64,000 bases of DNA, taken from positions 372,001 to 436,000 of the forward strand of contig NC_018017.1 of NCBI RefSeq assembly GCF_000243155.2. Direction: 5' to 3'. Of the stretch, positions 9,625-18,705 are shown one piece after another (within the stretch, counting starts at the first letter, position 1; each line of letters opens with the position of its first letter). The stretch comes from Desulfitobacterium dehalogenans ATCC 51507. Lineage in GTDB: Bacteria; Bacillota; Desulfitobacteriia; Desulfitobacteriales; Desulfitobacteriaceae. The position numbers and the translations under genes were made by a program. Under the pieces are notes generated by a model that was given only the letters and a program-made list of their open reading frames with translations, had not been told where the DNA came from and made no database searches.

Positions 9625-11028
9625 ATGGAACATTCTTTAGGTACTTTATTGCCATTGTATTCAGTCATTCCTTTTGTAGGTATGTTGTTGTCCATTGCAC
9701 TGGGGCCTGTTCTGTTTCCAAAATTTTGGCATCATCATTTTGGTAAGGTATCAGCTGCCTGGGCAGCACTGCTTGCTGTTCCACTGATCGTAGCTTATGG
9801 AAAACAAGGTGTTGATGAGCTGCTCCATTTACTCATCGCGGATTACATTCCCTTTATCGTTCTTATCGGGTCCTTATTTACAGTCGGTGGTGGAATCTTA
9901 GTTCGTACATCCTTAAAGGGGACAACTTGGGTCAATGCAGGTTTCCTGACGATCGGGGCTATTATCGCTTCATGGATGGGGACTACAGGAGCGGCTATGT
10001 TATTAATCCGTCCATTCCTGCGTGTGAATAAGGATCGTAAGTATAAGGCCTTTATGGTAGTATTCTTTATTTTTATGGTTGCCAATGTGGGAGGAGCATT
10101 GACCCCATTAGGGGATCCACCGCTTTTCTTGGGCTTTTTGCATGGAGTACCTTTCTTTTGGACCTTACGCCTTATTACACCCATGGCTGTAGTGCTGGCC
10201 GGGCTCCTACTAATTTATATTGTTTTCGATAAGTACTTTCTGGCTAAGGAACAAAAAGAAGGCAATTTAGCCTTTGCTTCATCTTCTTGCAATGGGGTTG
10301 CAGCCAAAGATAACTCCAGTGGAGATTCAACGTTGGGAAAAAGATTGGAAGTTTTAGGCGTTCAAAACTTTATTCTGTTAGCCGCAATTATTGGTGTGAT
10401 TCTATTTAGCGGTTATGTTAAGATGAGCGAAGTATCTATTCTGGGGGTTCATCTTGGCTGGCAGGATGTTATCCGTAATCTGGTACTTGTAGCTATTGTG
10501 GTTATCTCCATGAAAATCACACCCAAGGCAGTTCGTGAGGAAAACGAATACTCCTGGGGGCCAATTTTGGAGATCATTTATCTCTTCTTCGGAATCTTTG
10601 TAACCATGGCTCCTGCTTTAGCGATATTGAAGGCTGGTGAGTCCGGAGCTTTGTCTTTTATTACTGCAGCAGTAAAAGAGCCGGTTCAATACTTCTGGAT
10701 TACCGGAGCATTGTCCAGCTTCCTTGACAATGCCCCAACGTACCTAACCTTCTTTAGTACTGCTTTAGGTCAATTCTATCCAGGTATGGCTGAAGCCCCT
10801 GCAGTGGCTCAGTTCTTAGTCGACCAGCCCTTATACCTTCTGGCAATTTCTGCTGGATCGGTGTTCTTTGGAGCGGTTACCTATATCGGCAATGCCCCTA
10901 ACTTTATGGTTCGCTCCATTGCTGAAGAATCCGGAGTAAAAATGCCTAGCTTTTTCGGCTATATGGCGTATAGCTTCTGCATTCTCCTTCCCCTCTTTGG
11001 GATAGTCACCTGGCTTTTCTTTCTTTAA
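9625..11028 (+). CDS. CitM/NhaD-like ion permease (sodium:proton antiporter-like)
   Basis: The 467-residue polytopic membrane protein has about 12 hydrophobic segments. It belongs to the ion-transporter superfamily that includes NhaD antiporters and citrate transporters, shown by the paired re-entrant motifs TPLGDPPLFLGF (first half) and SSFLDNAPTYLTFF plus GNAPNFMVRS (second half). I start it at the ATG at 9625, after AAGGAGG; the in-frame TTG at 9595 lacks a ribosome site. Its location after the isethionate operon suggests it either recycles the sodium used by the TRAP transporter or moves an anion such as acetate or sulfite. The sequence alone does not decide between these. A terminator separates it from dctQM. 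Confidence 0.8.
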   Translation: MEHSLGTLLPLYSVIPFVGMLLSIALGPVLFPKFWHHHFGKVSAAWAALLAVPLIVAYGKQGVDELLHLLIADYIPFIVLIGSLFTVGGGILVRTSLKGTTWVNAGFLTIGAIIASWMGTTGAAMLLIRPFLRVNKDRKYKAFMVVFFIFMVANVGGALTPLGDPPLFLGFLHGVPFFWTLRLITPMAVVLAGLLLIYIVFDKYFLAKEQKEGNLAFASSSCNGVAAKDNSSGDSTLGKRLEVLGVQNFILLAAIIGVILFSGYVKMSEVSILGVHLGWQDVIRNLVLVAIVVISMKITPKAVREENEYSWGPILEIIYLFFGIFVTMAPALAILKAGESGALSFITAAVKEPVQYFWITGALSSFLDNAPTYLTFFSTALGQFYPGMAEAPAVAQFLVDQPLYLLAISAGSVFFGAVTYIGNAPNFMVRSIAEESGVKMPSFFGYMAYSFCILLPLFGIVTWLFFL

Positions 11029-11071
11029 GATTTAGAGGGTCGGTGTATCATCATTTTCACCGCCCCTGTGG

Positions 11072-11077
11072 TATAAT
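11072..11077 (+). promoter_or_regulatory. -10 element (TATAAT) upstream of the Y-family polymerase
   Basis: A perfect TATAAT lies 30 bp before the polymerase start codon, but no clear -35 is seen at the proper distance. Just upstream, GGGTCGGTG and CACCGCCC (11037-11065) form a hairpin without a T-run that may end the permease transcript. Confidence 0.45.
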
Positions 11078-11106
11078 TTGTTATATAGGATAGACGGGAA
11101 GGATCC

Positions 11107-12366
11107 ATGATGCTGGAACATAAATCCAAGGACTTTGATATCGTTCTCTTCGATGCTAACAGCTATTACGCCAGCTGCCATCAGGCAGTGAATCCTGAGC
11201 TCAAAGGAAAGCCTCTGCTGGTGGCCGGGGATCCCAGGAACCGGACGGGGATTGTCCTTACGGCCAGTTACGAGGCGCGGCTCTGTGGGATTAAGACAGC
11301 CATGCCTTTATTTCAGGCTTTAAAGCTTTGTCCGGAAGCGGTGGTGTTATCTCCGGATTTTCGGCTCTATCTTGATCTTAGCGAAAAAATGTGGCGGATC
11401 GTTGAGCGCTACACAGACGAAAATCATATCGAAAGGGTCTCTGTGGATGAGTGCTTTGCGAATTTTCGAGGCTCCCACCTTCTTTTTGGCAGTACGGAAG
11501 AGATAGCCCGTCGGGTACAAAAAGAGATTCTTGAAGAGTTAGGTCTGGGGATATCGGTAGGGATTAGCTATTGCAAAATTCTTGCTAAGCTGGCCAGTGA
11601 TTATCAGCGAGATCAAAAGACCAGGATAAAGCTTCCCCGCAGCTTTACCATTATCGCTCCGGGTGATCTGGAGAGTAAGGTATGGCCTTTAGGGGTAGGG
11701 GAGCTGTCCGGGATCGGCAGGCAGATGGAAAAACAGCTGGAGGGTATGGGGATCCGAACCATTGGGGATTTGGCTCACGTTTCTCCTCAAGTTCTCCGGA
11801 AGCGTTTTGGCATTTATGGAACCAAACTGCATGAATGGGCTAATGGGTGTGATGATCGGCCTGTGACACCGGAAGATCATGTTAAGGATCATTCCATTGG
11901 GCGGTCCATCACTTTGCCCCAAGACATAAAAGACCCGGAGCAGGGGGCAGAGGTCCTGCTTTTTCTGGCCGATAGTGTGGGAAGAAAAATTCGCCAGGAG
12001 GAGACCAAGGCTCAGACCCTTACGGTACAGGTCAAGGATGCAGAATTTAAGACCCGGACCTATTCCACTACCCTTTTTGAACCCACGGATATTACTGATG
12101 TGATCTATCAAGAGAGTCTTAAGCTCTTTGAAAAATGGCCTCTAGGCAAACCCATCCGCTTGCTGGGTATAACTGCCAGCCGTCTGCAAAAGGGCATAGA
12201 GCAGCTCAGCCTGTTTCAAGAAGAGGTTCAAGAACAGACTGAGCTGGATCGAACGGTGGATGAGATTCGCAATAAATATGGATCTGAGATCCTTATGCGC
12301 GGAACCCAATATCTTTCTTTAAGCAGAAAGCTAGCGGTCAGAAGTTCGAAAGATAAACAGAGATAA
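11107..12366 (+). CDS. dinB: Y-family DNA polymerase (DNA polymerase IV type)
   Basis: This 419-residue translesion polymerase copies damaged templates at low fidelity in the cytosol. The catalytic acids are present: the first Asp in FDANSYYAS near residue 15, and Asp-Glu in SVDECF near residue 117. A helix-hairpin-helix (LSGIGRQMEKQLEGMGIRTIGD) follows at about 205-227, then the little-finger domain. The steric-gate position is the aromatic pair in SYYAS. The extreme C-terminus includes QLSLF, which resembles a beta-clamp binding motif. It starts at ATG after GGAAGG. No LexA/DinR box was recognised upstream. It could also be grouped with the UvrX/YqjW side branch. Confidence 0.88.
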   Translation: MMLEHKSKDFDIVLFDANSYYASCHQAVNPELKGKPLLVAGDPRNRTGIVLTASYEARLCGIKTAMPLFQALKLCPEAVVLSPDFRLYLDLSEKMWRIVERYTDENHIERVSVDECFANFRGSHLLFGSTEEIARRVQKEILEELGLGISVGISYCKILAKLASDYQRDQKTRIKLPRSFTIIAPGDLESKVWPLGVGELSGIGRQMEKQLEGMGIRTIGDLAHVSPQVLRKRFGIYGTKLHEWANGCDDRPVTPEDHVKDHSIGRSITLPQDIKDPEQGAEVLLFLADSVGRKIRQEETKAQTLTVQVKDAEFKTRTYSTTLFEPTDITDVIYQESLKLFEKWPLGKPIRLLGITASRLQKGIEQLSLFQEEVQEQTELDRTVDEIRNKYGSEILMRGTQYLSLSRKLAVRSSKDKQR

Positions 12367-12387
12367 GGATATAGATATATGTGAAGC

Positions 12388-13425
12388 TTAGATGGTCAAA
12401 TCCACATGCTGAAGAGTTCCCACAGTACCGTTTTCATTCAAGTAAATGCCGGTCTTTCTGATCTCCCCCAGGGATTGATTGCTGGAATCTTTCAGACCGA
12501 AGTTGGTGGCTACGTTACCTAGATAGATGGCTCCTATTCCTTTTTCACCCAGGGCGAAGAGTACATCTTCTCCCTTTTCGTTTTTGGTCCAGATGCGGAG
12601 CTTATCATAGATAGGGTCGTTTTCATCGATCCAACCATTGTTATCACTGTCATAGACGGCTAAATCAGCAAAGCCGTCTCCGCTTTTCGTCCCGAAGAGC
12701 TCGCTGCCGTCGTTGATGATGCCGTCCTGATTTTTATCCAGAGCGATAAACCCACTTCCTGGGGCCAGGAAGGAGATGAGCTCGGTATTGCCGTCAGAGT
12801 CAATGTCAAAGACGTATTTTTGCTCTGTTAACTGGGCGGAGCTGACCCCCAGGTTAATCACCAGAGGATCGATGGTCACAGCACCTCCGGCCCGGAAGCT
12901 GATGTTGTTTTGATAAGCAAAGCTGCGGCTCATATTCAACTGAAGTTGCAGATTGATGGTCTTGCCGTCCGTAGTGGTCACCTGGCCTTGGGCGGAAAAG
13001 GACATGGACTGCTCTTCGGTATACTCTTCCCTGGATTCGAAGATGATGCCCCAGTTTTGATTGGGAATTCGGTTGGGGGAAAAGGGAAGATTGCCCGGAT
13101 CATTGAGGACGAGCTTTTTGGGCACCAAGAAGTGCATCTTCTTGCCGGTGATGGCTTCAAGCATGATTAGGAGCAGGTCCAGCTTGCGCCTGTCCTCTTC
13201 ACTCATGTCCAAGCTGATCTCTTGGGATCGATGGACATTGGAAGCAGGACTTTGCAGGCCTTTAAGCGAATCAGATAAATCAAGAATGTCTGCATTCTCC
13301 AGGCTAAGGGTCGGCTTTCCGGCGACATCTTTGCCCAGCCAGCCCTGCAGGGTGACATCCTTTTTGTAACTCTCAGAATACTTGGATTCCCCTGCCATGA
13401 CGATGGACGAGTTTTGAATTTTCAT
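12388..13425 (-). CDS. EF-hand/RTX-type calcium-binding protein, function unknown
   Basis: The 345-residue protein has no signal peptide. Its C-terminal third carries several calcium-binding loops: DIDSDGNTE, DKNQDGIINDGSE and YDSDNNGWIDENDP, each with the DxDxDG spacing of EF-hand or VCBS-like repeats. This block resembles the tail found on RTX-type and other surface proteins of many bacteria. The N-terminal half is polar, with Ser- and Gln-rich beta-type sequence and no recognised domain. An excellent AAGGAGG precedes the ATG. It sits alone, convergent with the polymerase gene, and no secretion system is encoded nearby. Export by a leaderless route is possible but unproven. Confidence 0.75.
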   Translation of the reverse strand: MKIQNSSIVMAGESKYSESYKKDVTLQGWLGKDVAGKPTLSLENADILDLSDSLKGLQSPASNVHRSQEISLDMSEEDRRKLDLLLIMLEAITGKKMHFLVPKKLVLNDPGNLPFSPNRIPNQNWGIIFESREEYTEEQSMSFSAQGQVTTTDGKTINLQLQLNMSRSFAYQNNISFRAGGAVTIDPLVINLGVSSAQLTEQKYVFDIDSDGNTELISFLAPGSGFIALDKNQDGIINDGSELFGTKSGDGFADLAVYDSDNNGWIDENDPIYDKLRIWTKNEKGEDVLFALGEKGIGAIYLGNVATNFGLKDSSNQSLGEIRKTGIYLNENGTVGTLQHVDLTI

Positions 13426-13609
13426 AGGGCGACCTCCTTGTCTTTAATTTCATCCTTAAAAAACCCTTATCTATGTTATCGGAATATTACCGGCAATACT
13501 TGACAGTATTTAGGAGGGGTTTATAAAATTTAGAAGTAAATGACAATGGAGAAGGATTCAAGGTAATAATAAAGAATAAATGGTATACAATGGAAGAGGA
13601 GGAATAGAT

Positions 13610-14143
13610 ATGAACTTTCTTGAACTGGCTCAAAAAAGAAGAAGTCTGCGGAGTTATCTCCCGAACCCGGTAGAGCAGGAGAAGCTGGAGTATGTCTTGG
13701 AATGCGCCCGTTTGGCTCCCTCCTGGAAAAATCTCCAGTGCTGGCGTTTTATCGTGGTAGAGGATGAGGCCTCACGGCAAGAGCTGACCACGGCCTATGC
13801 AGAGACCAACCCCGGACGCAAAGCGTTGCTCCAGGCCCCTCTTATTGTGGTGCTCTGCGGGGTGCCATCGGAGTCCGAGGTCTGGGAAGGCAAGGACTAT
13901 ATGATGCTGGATGCGGGATTGGCCATGGAACATTTGATCCTGGCGGCTGCCGAGCAGGGGCTGGGAACCTGTTGGCAGGGTCTGTTCTCTGAAGATAAGG
14001 TGCGGGAGATCCTAAAGGTTCCCGAAAATGTCCGCGTCTTAGCTATGACTCCCTTGGGTTACCCGGCGGAGGAAAGAAATCCAAGACCTCGCAAAGACAT
14101 GTCGCAGATCGTATTTAAGGGGACCTGGGGAGAAAATAATTAG
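13610..14143 (+). CDS. nitroreductase family FMN-dependent oxidoreductase
   Basis: This 177-residue flavoprotein of the nitroreductase superfamily reduces its substrate with NAD(P)H, probably as a dimer. Family landmarks are the N-terminal RRSLRSY (FMN phosphate contact), APSWKNLQCWRFIVV, and EQGLGTCWQG near residue 124. I start it at the ATG at 13610 after GGAGGAA; an in-frame ATG at 13580 lacks a ribosome site. It is shorter than the classical 217-residue NfsB type and matches the compact clostridial group. The substrate is unknown. It is followed after 12 bp by the metalloprotease gene, probably in one operon. Confidence 0.87.
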   Translation: MNFLELAQKRRSLRSYLPNPVEQEKLEYVLECARLAPSWKNLQCWRFIVVEDEASRQELTTAYAETNPGRKALLQAPLIVVLCGVPSESEVWEGKDYMMLDAGLAMEHLILAAAEQGLGTCWQGLFSEDKVREILKVPENVRVLAMTPLGYPAEERNPRPRKDMSQIVFKGTWGENN

Positions 14144-14155
14144 GAGCAGGATAAT

Positions 14156-14884
14156 ATGCCTTCGTCTTTGAAGCTGGGAAAAACGATTATTCCTTATGAA
14201 GAAAGAAAAAGCCCTCGGACTAAGCGGATTTCTATACGCATTACGCCGGAAAAGGTCAGAGTATCTGCTCCCGTACGTACCTCCAAGGGTGAAATTCAGG
14301 CCTTCATTGAGAAGAATCAGGAGTGGATCTTGGAGAATTGGCTCAAGCTTCAAGAAACGGCGGTCAAGCCCCTGCGGGTGTATGAGACGGGTGAAAAGGT
14401 TTCCTATCTGGGGAAAGAGCTGAACCTGGAGATCATGGATACACCTCATAAAATGATCAGTGCCTTTTACAGAAAGGACCTTGAAACCTTAGAGATCAAG
14501 ATGCCTCAGGAACTTCAGGGAGAGCAGCGGCAAGAGGCTGTTCGGGAGATTCTTGAGAAGTGGTATAAACAGAAGGCCCGGGCGGTGTATCTCCAGAAGC
14601 TCAATTTCTGGAGCTGCCAAATGGGAGTAACCTATAACCAGTTCCGCTTAAAAGAGCAAAAAACCCGCTGGGGGAGCTGCTCCAGTCTGGGCAATATCAA
14701 TCTGAACTGGCGGGCTATCATGGCTCCGGAGCCGGTGCTGGATTATCTGGTGATTCATGAGCTTTCCCATCTTCTCTATCTGAATCATTCACCGGATTTT
14801 TGGGAGAATGTAGCCCGTTATTGTCCGGAGCATGCTGTTCATCGCCGATGGCTGCGGGAAAAGGGCCATAGTCTGGTTATTTAA
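14156..14884 (+). CDS. YgjP-like zinc metallopeptidase (DUF45)
   Basis: The 242-residue protein carries the YgjP/WLM-type gluzincin signature HELSHLLYLNHSPDFW near residue 201, where the two His of HExxH-type HELSH and the downstream His form the zinc site. The upstream KTRWGSCSSLGNINLNWR is the other highly conserved block of the family. No signal peptide or membrane segment is present, so it is cytosolic. Related proteins often sit beside type I restriction genes; none is found here. It shares an operon with the nitroreductase gene. The physiological substrate is unknown. Confidence 0.87.
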   Translation: MPSSLKLGKTIIPYEERKSPRTKRISIRITPEKVRVSAPVRTSKGEIQAFIEKNQEWILENWLKLQETAVKPLRVYETGEKVSYLGKELNLEIMDTPHKMISAFYRKDLETLEIKMPQELQGEQRQEAVREILEKWYKQKARAVYLQKLNFWSCQMGVTYNQFRLKEQKTRWGSCSSLGNINLNWRAIMAPEPVLDYLVIHELSHLLYLNHSPDFWENVARYCPEHAVHRRWLREKGHSLVI

Positions 14885-14888
14885 TCCC

Positions 14889-15044
14889 AAAGTGACAGGA
14901 GAGGGCATCAGCAAGGAAGTGCGGACTTGAATCGATCAGTTGGGTGAATATAGTGACTATATACCGACTGCTGTAGCATTTGAGCCCCAGTATATCGGCG
15001 TCGCAAGGGACGAACTGAAAAAATATGGATCAGAATATACATAG
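14889..15044 (+). pseudogene. possible gene remnant with an internal TGA
   Basis: One frame reads KVTGEGISKEVRT, then TGA (14928-14930), then IDQLGEYSDYIPTAVAFEPQ and 18 more codons to TAG at 15042-15044. The 38 codons after the TGA have protein-like composition but no credible start. This suggests the 3' end of a decayed gene. A selenocysteine TGA is formally possible, but no SECIS-like hairpin was recognised. The rest of the 344-bp gap (14885-15228) shows an AT-rich stretch with no clear promoter or terminator. Confidence 0.35.
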
Positions 15045-15228
15045 AGTTTATGGATACCATCTGTTGTTTTTTAACTTCAGGTGGTTTTTATTTTTGGTTA
15101 CCAACTGGAATTATTGACGCTTTGTAGCTGTAGAGAGAAATATTGCTAAATCCTAGTTCATGATGAATTCATAAAACAAAGCTAAGATTAGTTTCGAATT
15201 TAAAAATTAAATTGGAGGTCATTAATTA

Positions 15229-16110
15229 ATGAGCAAAAAAAGAAACACTAAGTTCAAATGGATAGTAACCGGTATGATAGCTGTGGTTATCGTTGGAGTA
15301 GCAATGACCGCTTTAATGAAACCTGCCCCCTTAGCCTATGAAAGTGTGGTTGCTAAAACTGGGGACATCACCACCTATTACTCTTTTTCCGGGAATGTGG
15401 AAACAAAAGACCGTCAGACTGTGACTGCTGATAAGATGATGCAAGTCTCGGAAATCAAAGTAAAAGAAGGAGATTTGGTTGAAGAGGGAACCGTCTTAAT
15501 CAAAACCACATCAGGAGAGGAAATTAAAGCCAAAATCCGCGGTGAAGTTGCTCATCTTAATGTGGATGAGAAGGCCCAGGTTATGGCAGGTACCCAATTA
15601 TTAGAAGTAGTCGATTATGATAACCTTGAAATTCAGGTTAAGGTCGATGAATACGACATTGCCTCCTTAGACAAAGGTAAAGAAGCATCCATCAAAATCG
15701 GGGCAATAAACAAAGAAATCAAAGGAAAGATCCGCTCCATTTCAAAAGAGGGACAGATTATCAATGGAGTAACTTTCTTCACAGCAACCATCGATCTTGA
15801 AAAAGCTGAAAATATTCGTATCGGCATGTCGGCAGAGGTGAAGGTGGTAAGTAATGAAGTTAAGGGTGTCATTACCTTGCCCATGACGGCGATTCAATTT
15901 GATGAGAATAACAAGCCCTACGTTTTTAAAAATGGGGAAAAGGATACTGTGGTAAAGGCTGATATAGAGACAGGAATCAATGATGGCACAACGGTCGAAG
16001 TCAAAAGCGGTGTTGTCAGTGAAGAAAAGATTCTTTATAAAAAAGCTGCTGCCACGCTAGGGACGGATTTCTCCAGAGGAGGGATGAATAGACCTGGAGG
16101 TGAGGAGTAA
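15229..16110 (+). CDS. HlyD/MacA-type adaptor of an ABC efflux pump
   Basis: This 293-residue membrane-fusion protein has one N-terminal membrane anchor (residues about 10-30, after KKRNTKFK). The extracellular part holds a split barrel-sandwich (lipoyl-like) domain (SGNVETKDRQTV, then ISTL-type repeats including EGDLVEEGTVL), a beta-barrel near residues 130-210 and a membrane-proximal part. The long coiled-coil hairpin of Gram-negative MacA is almost absent, as expected for a cell without an outer membrane. The C-terminus is Gly/Arg-rich. The stop overlaps the ATPase start by one base, so the three efflux genes form one operon. Confidence 0.88.
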   Translation: MSKKRNTKFKWIVTGMIAVVIVGVAMTALMKPAPLAYESVVAKTGDITTYYSFSGNVETKDRQTVTADKMMQVSEIKVKEGDLVEEGTVLIKTTSGEEIKAKIRGEVAHLNVDEKAQVMAGTQLLEVVDYDNLEIQVKVDEYDIASLDKGKEASIKIGAINKEIKGKIRSISKEGQIINGVTFFTATIDLEKAENIRIGMSAEVKVVSNEVKGVITLPMTAIQFDENNKPYVFKNGEKDTVVKADIETGINDGTTVEVKSGVVSEEKILYKKAAATLGTDFSRGGMNRPGGEE

Positions 16111-16790
16111 TGGCTGAAGTTCTTAAGATGCAAAATATTTTCAAAAAATACATTATGGGTGAGGAAGAGCTGGAGGTCTTGCATAACGTTAATTTAGCGG
16201 TGAACTCGGGTGAGTTTCTATCGATACTTGGTCCGTCAGGTTCCGGTAAATCGACGATGATGAATATCATTGGCTGTCTGGATGTACCGACAGCTGGGGA
16301 ATATCTGCTTTCTGGCCATAATATTGATGATCTGGATGAAACCGAACTGGCCGCCATAAGAAATAAGGAAATTGGCTTTGTCTTCCAGAATTTTCAGCTT
16401 TTGCCGCGCTTAAGTGCACTTCAAAATGTAGAACTGCCCTTAATCTATGCGGGCATCCCAGCCACGGAAAGAAAACAAAGGGCAATGAAAATGCTGGAGC
16501 AGGTAGGATTAGCCGATAAAATGAAAAATCTGCCGAATCAGCTCTCAGGGGGTCAGCAGCAAAGGGTTGCTATTGCACGGGCACTGGTTACCGAGCCGAC
16601 GATTCTCCTGGCGGATGAACCCACAGGCGCCTTAGATCAAAAGACGGGCGCTCAGGTCATGGAGCTTTTCGAAGAGCTTAACCATGAAGGAAGAACCATT
16701 ATTATGATTACTCACGATATCGGTATTGCTCGTCACGCCCAACGAGTTGTCAATATTTTGGATGGTTATTTAACTGAACAGGAGGTGTAA
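16110..16790 (+). CDS. ABC transporter ATP-binding protein, MacB/LolD type
   Basis: This 226-residue ATPase powers the adjacent efflux pump. Walker A is GPSGSGKST (near residue 41), the Q-loop FVFQNFQLLPRL follows, the ABC signature is LSGGQQQRVAIARAL and Walker B is ILLADEPTGALD. The H-loop His is in MITHDIG. The LSGGQ-Q-QRVAIARAL and DEPTGALD forms are typical of the MacB/LolD/FtsE branch. The start overlaps the adaptor stop, and the permease begins 3 bp after its stop. Confidence 0.93.
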   Translation: MAEVLKMQNIFKKYIMGEEELEVLHNVNLAVNSGEFLSILGPSGSGKSTMMNIIGCLDVPTAGEYLLSGHNIDDLDETELAAIRNKEIGFVFQNFQLLPRLSALQNVELPLIYAGIPATERKQRAMKMLEQVGLADKMKNLPNQLSGGQQQRVAIARALVTEPTILLADEPTGALDQKTGAQVMELFEELNHEGRTIIMITHDIGIARHAQRVVNILDGYLTEQEV

Positions 16791-16793
16791 TAG

Positions 16794-17966
16794 GTGCTGC
16801 TTGAAAGTATAAAAATGTCTTATGAAAACATTGTTAGAAATAAACTACGTTCCTTTTTAACAATGCTGGGAATCGTCATCGGAGTGGCATCGATTATCGC
16901 CTTGATTACTATTGTTCAGGGGGCAACCAACAGTATCAGCAATCAGGTTACGGAGCTTGGCGCAAATAAAATCATAGTCAATGTCATGGGAACTCCGCTG
17001 AAACAGGGGCTTAATGATGAAGATCTAAGGAACATTTCTCAAGTCGAAAATATAAGTGGTGTATCCCCAACGATTTCGGGAAAGACTGGAATTATCACCG
17101 ACGGCAAGGTCCTTGAGAACGTAACCGTTCAGGGTAAAAATGAGGTTTACTTTCAAACGGATTCCAGCTTGCTGCAAAGTGGAAGGCCCATCAATGTTTT
17201 GGACTTAGCGAGCAAAAACCAAGTTGCGATTATTGGCAGTGATATTGTCAATGAGCTCTATTACGGGGTGGACCCTATCGGTAAAGAGCTGGTTGTGAAC
17301 GGGACAACCTATTCTGTAATTGGCACCCTTAAGGCCTCGAGCGGATTTAGTATGGGTTCCAATAATGACTCGGTGGTCATCCCCTATACAACGGCTTTGC
17401 GTAGTTTAGGGGTAAAGAATATTTCCAGTTTAGATGTATTTCTGGAGGATGCGACCCTGGCTGACGATACGGTAACGGAAATCAAAGGGGTACTCCATCC
17501 GGCTTTTAACTATAAGGATGATGCTTACACTATTTTCAATATGGGAGATATGATTGAATCCTTTGAAACGATGATGTCCATGATGTCGATGCTCCTTGCC
17601 GGAATTGCGGGGATATCCCTGGTGGTGGGCGGTATTGGCATTATGAATATGATGCTGGTATCCATCACTGAGCGAACGATGGAAATTGGTTTGCGCAAAG
17701 CTTTAGGAGCCACACCAAACAGAATTCAGCTGCAATTTGTGATCGAGTCAATATTCCTGTCCATCGTCGGTGGCGTTATAGGATTAGTGCTGGGAGCTCT
17801 TATTGCTTACGGTGCATCCCTATTGATTGGAACAGAATTCGCTATTTCGATCGCAACGATTGCGCTTGCGGTAGGGTTCTCTGGTGTAGTGGGAATTGTC
17901 TTTGGATATGCTCCGGCAAGGAAAGCAAGTCGACTGAATCCGATTGATGCTCTGCGAAGCTTATAA
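16794..17966 (+). CDS. MacB-type ABC transporter permease (FtsX-like)
   Basis: The 390-residue permease has the four-helix MacB topology: one helix near residues 16-40 (FLTMLGIVIGVASIIALITI), a large extracellular MacB periplasmic-core domain (about 45-250), then three helices at the C-terminus with the FtsX signature around GIMNMMLVSITERTMEIGLRK. It starts at GTG 7 nt after GGAGG. With the adaptor and ATPase it forms a mechanotransmission-type exporter, probably for an antimicrobial peptide or other amphipathic compound. The linked two-component system supports an inducible resistance role. Confidence 0.91.
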   Translation: MLLESIKMSYENIVRNKLRSFLTMLGIVIGVASIIALITIVQGATNSISNQVTELGANKIIVNVMGTPLKQGLNDEDLRNISQVENISGVSPTISGKTGIITDGKVLENVTVQGKNEVYFQTDSSLLQSGRPINVLDLASKNQVAIIGSDIVNELYYGVDPIGKELVVNGTTYSVIGTLKASSGFSMGSNNDSVVIPYTTALRSLGVKNISSLDVFLEDATLADDTVTEIKGVLHPAFNYKDDAYTIFNMGDMIESFETMMSMMSMLLAGIAGISLVVGGIGIMNMMLVSITERTMEIGLRKALGATPNRIQLQFVIESIFLSIVGGVIGLVLGALIAYGASLLIGTEFAISIATIALAVGFSGVVGIVFGYAPARKASRLNPIDALRSL

Positions 17967-18033
17967 GAATAAGGTTTTTTACTCATAAATTTTAGCCCCT
18001 AATGGTTTTTAGGGGTTAAGAAAGGATGTAGAT

Positions 18034-18705
18034 ATGGTCAATATATTAGTCGTTGATGATAACGAGAGTATCCGAAGGCTCATGAAAACCTATTTGATTC
18101 GTGATGGCTACAATGTGTTTATTGCTGCCGATGGATTAGAAGCTTTGGACTTATTGGCTCAAGAGCATATTGATCTTATCATTTTAGATATCATGATGCC
18201 CCATATGGATGGTTATACCTTGGCCAAGGAACTGAGAGCATTGCAGTATAACCTACCGCTGCTCATGATTACGGCTAAAGAAACCATCGAAGATAAGAAA
18301 AAAGGTTTCGCAGTGGGAACCGATGACTATATGGTCAAACCTATTGATTTTGATGAAATGCTGCTTCGGGTAGCGGCTTTGCTTCGTCGGGCCAAAATTT
18401 CCAATGAGAATAAAATTGTGATCGGCGACATCACCCTTGATTATGAGACATTAACAGTAACGACGAAGACAGAAACCATTATGCTTCCCCAAAAGGAGTT
18501 TTACTTATTATTTAAACTACTGAGTTATTCTAAAAGAATCTTTACACGGCAGGAGTTAATGGATGAAATATGGGGGTTTGATAGCGATACCGATGAACGA
18601 ACAGTTGATGTTCATATTAAAAGGCTTCGGGAGAAGTTCGATAAATATGAAGAGTTCAAAATCATCACGGTGAGGGGACTGGGCTATAAGGTGGAAAAGT
18701 TTTAA
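18034..18705 (+). CDS. OmpR-family response regulator
   Basis: This 223-residue DNA-binding regulator has a receiver domain (residues 1-115) with acidic residues in VVDDNE, the phosphoacceptor Asp in IILDIMMP, Thr/Lys switch residues in LMITAKE and VKPIDFDE, and a winged-helix output domain (about 130-223, ending TVRGLGYKVEKF). A hairpin of CCCCTAA/TTAGGGG (17990-18015) precedes it, 67 bp after the pump operon. Its stop overlaps the kinase ATG. It probably controls the pump, as is common for such pairs. Confidence 0.92.
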   Translation: MVNILVVDDNESIRRLMKTYLIRDGYNVFIAADGLEALDLLAQEHIDLIILDIMMPHMDGYTLAKELRALQYNLPLLMITAKETIEDKKKGFAVGTDDYMVKPIDFDEMLLRVAALLRRAKISNENKIVIGDITLDYETLTVTTKTETIMLPQKEFYLLFKLLSYSKRIFTRQELMDEIWGFDSDTDERTVDVHIKRLREKFDKYEEFKIITVRGLGYKVEKF

